A stretch of DNA of 64,000 nucleotides from JAXLWB01 sp046328715 (GTDB taxonomy: Bacteria; Chloroflexota; Anaerolineae; Caldilineales; Caldilineaceae): positions 185,165 to 249,164 of the forward strand of contig JAXLWB010000009.1 in the NCBI GenBank assembly GCA_046328715.1, in the 5' to 3' direction. The position numbers and the translations under genes are program-made. The notes beneath the pieces were generated by a model that worked only from the letters and a program-made list of their open reading frames with translations, made no database searches and was not told the DNA's origin. Each line of letters opens with the position of its first letter. Position 1 is the first letter of the stretch. Of the stretch, positions 58,991 through 64,000 are shown piece after piece.

Positions 58991-60908
58991 AGCTGTCTCG
59001 CAAAGTTGATGATGGAATCAAATCGATTTGCTCTTGAACAGCCTTCTGATATTGTTGGATAGCGTAGTCTTCGGTAACGGTGTTATGAATGGCATGTGCG
59101 CATTGGGCATATACATCATAGAGGAGTGGGGCGTCTGCCAGCGTTTGCTTCTTTTGCTCGAATAACTTTACAGCAAAGCTCGCAAAAGAAAAGGCTTCGT
59201 TATTTTGTTGCAGTAGGAGTGCAGCCTCGGCTAAGTGAATGTGACTACGAAATTGATAAATCCACTGGTGCTGTTGCTGAGAATGGTTAAGCGCTTGTTG
59301 TGCCCACCGCCCGCCCTCTTCTCCGTTGTGTTTCCGTATGTACAAACTTGCCAGTTCACTGGCAAAGGCAGTGAGTGTCCAGGAATCACCAATCACTTGA
59401 AGCGTGTCGTATTGCTGATGTGCGAACTTTAGAGCTTCACCCACTTGATTCTGACAAGCATATAGTTGAATCAGACACAAAACTATCCACCACTCTGCAT
59501 CCCGCTCACCACTGTTTCTGGCGTAAGTCTGCGCCTTTTGCAGATATCTAGCAGCTTGCTGATATTGCCCAAGCTTCATCCAGGACAATGCCTGATTACC
59601 AGCAATTTTGGCTTGCACTGTTGCTATAGGAACACCATTCAGCAAGGTTTCAGCTTTTTGCAAGAGGGTAATAGCTTCACAAAAATTACCAGTGACATTT
59701 GTGACCGCAGCCACATTGTTTAGATTGATTGCAGCAGCGAGTGAGTCAACAAGCTTATCGTCTAAAACCATTGCACGCACGTAGTGATGGCGTGCTGACT
59801 TGAAATCACCACTTTCCTCACTCGCAACACCTAGTAAACGATGTAAAAGCGAGCGCTGACGATTTTCCTTTGCCTGATCGGCAATTCTCAATGCTTCCTG
59901 TGCCAACGCAATGGCCGTTACATAGTCACCTTTGCGCGTTGCCAACCAAGCGCGTCTTGCCAGCAGATCGATCTGTGCTACAGGATCATGGAGTTTATCT
60001 GCCAGGGCTTGCATGTAAAGCAGATTTTCGTCCTGCATCTGTCGATCGGCCATCAGATCGAACAATTCGTCATTTTTGCGTCGGATCTCCAGTTCGCGGC
60101 GTATATACTCCGGGTTACTACTTTGTGCCAGAGATGAAGTTAGCAACTCTGCTTGCCTGCGCCGTGACTTACTGAGCCGAAGCCCTTGCTGCTTGGCAAA
60201 ATCGAGCAATTGAACAGAATGGGTAAGACTCATTTCCTTGCACGCCCTTTCATACTCTTCGAAAGTCTGCTGCGCCTGAAGTTGATTCCCTGTTTGGATA
60301 TATAGCTCGATTAGCTTACGAACCGGCGCTTCCGAGTCTGGTTGACTTTGGTAAGCGCGCTTTGCCCAGTAAAGCGCTTTCACCCGATCTCCAATCGCCT
60401 GATATTGCTCGATCAGGGCTGCCATAAGTTCCTGATAACGATGACGTAACGCCTCGCGTTTGGCAAGACACCACTCATCTTCAATACCCGCCAAAAAATC
60501 GCCACGGTAAAGTTCAAGAGTTTGCTCTGCTTCTGAAATCCATTGAAATGGTAACGATGGCGTGTTGTGCAATAATTTCCCACTCGTCTCGTCGAAAAGA
60601 TCAACATCCAGCCAGATTGCTATATTTGGATTGAATTGGACGGCTGTATTGGTCACGAGCAATTGATCGGCTGCATCCTGTAATCCATTGCGCATCCGCC
60701 AAACGATGTTGCTAAGTGTCTGCCGTGACCGTTTATCAGAAAGATCAGGCCAAAAGGTTGCTGCCAGTATGTCTCGACGGATTGGTTGTTGCCGATGGTA
60801 AACAAGATATGAAAGAACGCGCAAGGAGATGGGGGATTCGTTCAGAGTTGATAACGGTTCGCTGTTTTGTTGGATGACTGGTGTGCCAAGAAGAAAAAAT
60901 TTGAGCAT
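58950..60908 (-). CDS. BTAD/SARP-type regulator with TPR repeats
   Basis: 652 residues from ATG 60908, where the conserved LKFFLLGTPVIQQN begins; the open frame extends upstream. The N-terminal OmpR-like winged helix reads LRVLSYLVYHRQQPIRRDILAATFWPDLSDKRSRQTLSNIVWRMR. The BTAD domain follows (LYRGDFLAGIEDEWCLAKREALRHRYQELMAAL). From about 270 the protein is built of TPR repeats (AAINLNNVAAVTNVTGNFCEAITLLQKAETLL). No NTPase domain is present. It diverges from the TolB-like gene and may regulate it. Confidence 0.92.
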   Translation of the reverse strand: MLKFFLLGTPVIQQNSEPLSTLNESPISLRVLSYLVYHRQQPIRRDILAATFWPDLSDKRSRQTLSNIVWRMRNGLQDAADQLLVTNTAVQFNPNIAIWLDVDLFDETSGKLLHNTPSLPFQWISEAEQTLELYRGDFLAGIEDEWCLAKREALRHRYQELMAALIEQYQAIGDRVKALYWAKRAYQSQPDSEAPVRKLIELYIQTGNQLQAQQTFEEYERACKEMSLTHSVQLLDFAKQQGLRLSKSRRRQAELLTSSLAQSSNPEYIRRELEIRRKNDELFDLMADRQMQDENLLYMQALADKLHDPVAQIDLLARRAWLATRKGDYVTAIALAQEALRIADQAKENRQRSLLHRLLGVASEESGDFKSARHHYVRAMVLDDKLVDSLAAAINLNNVAAVTNVTGNFCEAITLLQKAETLLNGVPIATVQAKIAGNQALSWMKLGQYQQAARYLQKAQTYARNSGERDAEWWIVLCLIQLYACQNQVGEALKFAHQQYDTLQVIGDSWTLTAFASELASLYIRKHNGEEGGRWAQQALNHSQQQHQWIYQFRSHIHLAEAALLLQQNNEAFSFASFAVKLFEQKKQTLADAPLLYDVYAQCAHAIHNTVTEDYAIQQYQKAVQEQIDLIPSSTLRDSFKNLWIRQHDQAS

Positions 60909-61001
60909 AAGTGCTGGTCTGTGAGAGATGTATGAGATAGTCAAAATAGTATAGTGAATTTGTTCGATTAATGAAAGGATGTTTAGCAATTGAGGTATTT
61001 T

Positions 61002-62744
61002 ATGGCGCACAAAATAGATTCCCGTTTATTTTTCTTGCTTGGCTTGCTTGCGCTCGGACTATGGCTTGTTAATGGTAGCAATCAACTAATCATGCAGCCC
61101 TCGGTAGCAATTGCCCAATCTTCATCGCCGCTACCCACACCGACTACGCAAAGTGCAGATGCCTATCCTGCGCCACAATTCTTTCCAACACCCTCGCCAC
61201 TGCAGCCGATTGTCTGGGACAGATTGCCAGTTTGTAATAACAAACCGTTAAAGGCAGGCGCTTGGTTAGGCTATTTGCAGGGTAGTGCTAAAGACCAACC
61301 TACCAGCGACGCGCTCAACAGCCTTTATGTCCGCCAACTGCGCCAATTGAGTAGCGCAATGACCACGCTCAACGATCTCACTGATCTTTACGTTTTATTG
61401 TCGATCTCCGATGACAATCCACTGCTAGGTCAGGTTTTGAGACGCGATCTGGCCCTACTGTGGCTCAATTTGATCGATGGTCGGCTGAATCGGGCGACAG
61501 AGATCGTATTGCCGAGCCTGATCGAGACAAAAACGATTGGTGCTTTAATCGACCAAATTGAGCTTGCTTTGCAGCAGAAACAGCCTTCAAAGCTCCTCAT
61601 CCAAGCGGTAAGCGAACTCTGGAGCAGGCGGTCGATCACAAATCCCATATGTGCTCATTTTACGTTCGTACAACAAAGTGATTGGCGTTTGCAAAGTCTG
61701 CTTTGGACAAGCCAGGGGATCAGCACAAGTCAATCTTTACGTAATACAGTTGGTGGAGCCATGTTTGGCTTACATCCCGCCCCTAATTACCGCACCCTGG
61801 CAATTGAAACGATTGGGGCAACTGTTTTGTTGGATGTTGCCGCTGGCAGGTTTAGCGACCTGCTTAATGACATGAATCAGCGCTATAGCAAGCGTTATTC
61901 TTACGCAACGTATCAATTGGTCAGTGGTGCTAACAGCGATTGGTCTTGGGAAGTGCTCGGCTGGCACCCCGACAGTCAACAATTGTTGCTCGGTGTTGCT
62001 GAATCTGGTGGAGGCTTTTGGGTCAACCTGCACCAGCATATCTATTATCCCATCTACCTTGCGGATGATGTGGAAACAACGAGCACAACGATGAATATGA
62101 CGCTTAGCCCAAACGGACAGAGGCTTCTCTATGTCAATCGCCATTACGTTACCGCCGAACAGCAACAGCCCGGTCAATCACTGGAATTATATGAGTTACA
62201 GAATGGTCAACAAACGACGTTGCTACAAATGCCTGAGGCGAATGACATTGACAAGCGTGGGCGAATCCTTTACCCACGCTTCTCACCCGATGGCAAAAGG
62301 ATTGCCTTTCTGGTCGAAAGTGGGCAACCCTTTGTCAATCTTACATATACGCTGCGTTTGTTTGACTTGACCACAAAGACACAACAGGTGTTATTGCAGG
62401 GTGACTTTGGCTGGACAGAGCCAGTGTGGTCGCCTGATAGTCAACGGATCGCCTTTGCCTGGAAAGATATTGACAGCGATCCCAATCGCTATGCCACACC
62501 ACAAGGTGAATTGTGGCGTGGCAACATCTGGACAATTTCGCCAACCACAGGCGACTTGCGACAAATCACCTTTATCGATGGTGCGGCACGAGTACCCATT
62601 TGGTCGCTCGATGGCCGCTATATTGCCTTTTGGACGCACGATGGGCAATGGGGATTTACATCCACCGCCCATCCAGGTTTGATTTGGCAGTTGTCAGAAC
62701 CGATTGTGCGACCCAGGGTCGCTTCGGCAGCTTATCTTCCTTAA
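61002..62744 (+). CDS. TolB/WD40-like exported protein
   Basis: 580 residues from ATG 61002 (an upstream TTG at 60990 is in frame). A signal anchor at 10-30 precedes a Ser/Pro/Thr-rich linker. The second half has TolB-type repeats: SPNGQRLLYVN, FSPDGKRIAFLVESG, WSPDSQRIAFAWKD and WSLDGRYIAFWTHDGQW, indicating a beta-propeller. The middle (residues 60-280) is helical and not recognised. The protein is probably exported and anchored. It diverges from the BTAD regulator with a 93-base gap. Confidence 0.88.
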   Translation: MAHKIDSRLFFLLGLLALGLWLVNGSNQLIMQPSVAIAQSSSPLPTPTTQSADAYPAPQFFPTPSPLQPIVWDRLPVCNNKPLKAGAWLGYLQGSAKDQPTSDALNSLYVRQLRQLSSAMTTLNDLTDLYVLLSISDDNPLLGQVLRRDLALLWLNLIDGRLNRATEIVLPSLIETKTIGALIDQIELALQQKQPSKLLIQAVSELWSRRSITNPICAHFTFVQQSDWRLQSLLWTSQGISTSQSLRNTVGGAMFGLHPAPNYRTLAIETIGATVLLDVAAGRFSDLLNDMNQRYSKRYSYATYQLVSGANSDWSWEVLGWHPDSQQLLLGVAESGGGFWVNLHQHIYYPIYLADDVETTSTTMNMTLSPNGQRLLYVNRHYVTAEQQQPGQSLELYELQNGQQTTLLQMPEANDIDKRGRILYPRFSPDGKRIAFLVESGQPFVNLTYTLRLFDLTTKTQQVLLQGDFGWTEPVWSPDSQRIAFAWKDIDSDPNRYATPQGELWRGNIWTISPTTGDLRQITFIDGAARVPIWSLDGRYIAFWTHDGQWGFTSTAHPGLIWQLSEPIVRPRVASAAYLP

Positions 62745-62930
62745 AGCCTCTCTTGTTCCGACCTTCTGCAGAAGAATCGGATTGACGCAACATGATTTGG
62801 GTTATCGCACTCTCCAAAGGCGAACTCTGATAGTTTATTTAACCAGTGCGACGCACCTGACTAGTTACAAAAAATTTGGTGAGCAATAGCGAAGTACAGT
62901 AAGATTGTCTCACACTATACTGATGCTCTG

Positions 62931-62972
62931 CACTAAGTAACACTTTTTGACAGCAAAAAGTGTTACTTAGTG
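62931..62972. repeat. Perfect 18-base palindrome before BMP lipoprotein gene
   Basis: CACTAAGTAACACTTTTT (62931-62948) and AAAAAGTGTTACTTAGTG (62955-62972) enclose a 6-base loop. A possible -10 TATACT lies at 62916-62921, so the palindrome would start the leader RNA of the binding-protein gene. It may be an attenuator, an operator or a mobile palindrome. Confidence 0.7.
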
Positions 62973-63022
62973 ACAACCGCTAGTATATTTTGTTTCCGCA
63001 ATGAACTCCAGGAGAATCCAAT

Positions 63023-64000
63023 ATGTCGAAACGACTTCAGGTTTTAACGCTGATCGCACTACTTGCGCTGATCATCAGCGGCTGTGTCATGCCTGCGCAA
63101 CCTGGCGCAGCACCGGCAGCGGGAGGCGCTGCTGCCGCACCTGCGGGCAAGTTGCTCGTCTACGGTGCTTATGCCACAGCCATTGAAGAGCCGTGGGATG
63201 GCGTGATCCATGCGGCACTCAACAAAGCCAAGGAAGCAGGAGAGATCGATTACGAATTCACCGACGACATTGGCTATTCGGGCGACATGGAACGCATTCT
63301 GCGTGAAGTGGCCGAGGGCAAGAAACCGGCAGTGATCTTTGGCGACGCCTTTGGCAACGAGGAAGCCGTGCGCCGGGTCGCAGCCGACTATCCCGAAATC
63401 GCCTTTGTCTTTGGTTCCGGCGGCGGACCAGTGGAACCCAACTTCTCTGTCTTCGACAACTGGATCCACGAGCCTGCCTATCTCTGCGGCATGTTAGCCG
63501 GTGGCCTGACCAAGAGCAACGTGGTCGGCGTGGTCGGTGGCCTGCCTGTGCCCGAAGTCAACCGCATCGTCAACGCCTTTATCGCCGGTGCCAAGTCGGT
63601 CAATCCTGAGATCGATGTCAAGACCACCTTTATCAATAGCTGGTTTGACCCAGCCGCGGCCAAGGAAGCCGCCATCGCCCAGATCGACGCCGGGGCCGAT
63701 GTGCTCTTTGCCGAACGCTTTGGCGTGATCGAAGCCGCTGCCGAAAAGGGCCTCTACGCCTTTGGCAACATGAGCGACCAGAAGGAACTCTCGCCCGAAC
63801 ATGTCGTCAGCAGCCCGGTCTGGAACATGAACCCGACCGTCGAATACATCGTCAAGCAGGTCAAGGGTGGCACTTACACTTCACAGGACCTAAAGGACTT
63901 CAGTATGGTGGCCAAGGGTGGAGCCACTCTCGCCCCGATCAACGAAGGGGTAACTGGCGGCATCCCCGCCGACCTGCTCGCTCAGGTAAAAGCCAAAGAA
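63023..64000 (+). CDS. BMP-family ABC transporter binding lipoprotein, 5' part
   Basis: 326 codons from ATG 63023 with GGAGA seven bases upstream; the frame is still open at the window end. A lipoprotein signal ends in ISGC (Cys near residue 18), followed by an Ala/Gly/Pro-rich linker. The BMP fold is clear: VYGAYATAIEEPWDGVIHAALNKAKEAG, then GYSGDMERILREVAEG, VFGSGGGPVEPNF, YLCGMLAGGLTKSNVVGVVGG and SPVWNMNPTVEYIVKQV. The family captures purine nucleosides or related compounds. The permease and ATPase genes would follow downstream. Confidence 0.93.
   Translation, partial: MSKRLQVLTLIALLALIISGCVMPAQPGAAPAAGGAAAAPAGKLLVYGAYATAIEEPWDGVIHAALNKAKEAGEIDYEFTDDIGYSGDMERILREVAEGKKPAVIFGDAFGNEEAVRRVAADYPEIAFVFGSGGGPVEPNFSVFDNWIHEPAYLCGMLAGGLTKSNVVGVVGGLPVPEVNRIVNAFIAGAKSVNPEIDVKTTFINSWFDPAAAKEAAIAQIDAGADVLFAERFGVIEAAAEKGLYAFGNMSDQKELSPEHVVSSPVWNMNPTVEYIVKQVKGGTYTSQDLKDFSMVAKGGATLAPINEGVTGGIPADLLAQVKAKE

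Overview
This 64 kb window carries about 50 protein genes and no rRNA or tRNA gene that I can see. The gene families suggest a Chloroflexota chromosome, probably of the Anaerolineae/Caldilinea kind; that assignment is inference. The supporting signs are Tat-type substrate-binding lipoproteins, a T-box leader in front of serS, many DinB, SNF2/SWIM and BTAD-type proteins, and abundant small intergenic palindromes, some built on a CCACGAGCGTGAGC core. There is no ribosomal marker to confirm it.

Layout. 1-8107 (+): tail of a cupin protein, FMN reductase, RNB-domain RNase, a methyltransferase, an enterochelin-esterase-like hydrolase, an AlkZ-like winged-helix protein, a HicB-like/DinB-like protein and an alpha/beta hydrolase. 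8219-9926: SnoaL-like protein and membrane protein (-) divergent from a MarR regulator (+), with three copies of an operator-like element between them. 9987-13777: alpha/beta hydrolase (+), then a CPA1-type Na+/H+ antiporter fused to a rhodanese domain and a Gfo/Idh/MocA oxidoreductase (both -). The rhodanese domain is interrupted at its active-site loop by an in-frame UGA followed by a hairpin, a candidate selenocysteine codon.

13942-20553 (-): a RiPP operon built from lasso-peptide parts: a PqqD-like recognition protein (B1), a 44-residue precursor, an HPr-kinase-like protein, a PRMT-like methyltransferase with a PqqD-like C-terminus, an ABC exporter, a B2 transglutaminase-like protease and a nucleotidyltransferase. 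The asparagine-synthetase-like lasso cyclase is absent. The precursor keeps a lasso-type leader, but its core is a Gly-Met repeat ending in Arg with no Asp or Glu, so it cannot close a lasso ring. This is the most unusual system in the window.

21080-40044: exported clade-2 catalase, glycosyltransferase, serS with a T-box leader invaded by two repeat families, a degenerate SWIM protein, methyltransferase and SNF2 helicase group, an orphan OmpR-type regulator, a WS/DGAT acyltransferase, aspS, ogt, an SH3 lipoprotein and a tandem DinB protein. 40301-47334: aldo/keto reductase, YitT protein, an AI-2E-type permease fused to a HAD domain, and a membrane-anchored GH3-like protein that has lost its catalytic residues.

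47436-55006 (+): a sugar-uptake operon behind a strong promoter with a dyad on its -10 box: substrate-binding protein, two permeases, small genes, an amidohydrolase, a CBM9-like protein, a UlaD/hexulose-phosphate-synthase-like enzyme and a GNAT. No ATPase subunit is present. 55020-64000: a HigBA/RelE-type toxin-antitoxin pair with a leaderless promoter, acyl-CoA dehydrogenase and phosphotransferase, a small hypothetical gene, a BTAD/TPR regulator divergent from a TolB-like protein, and the start of a BMP-family binding lipoprotein that runs off the window.
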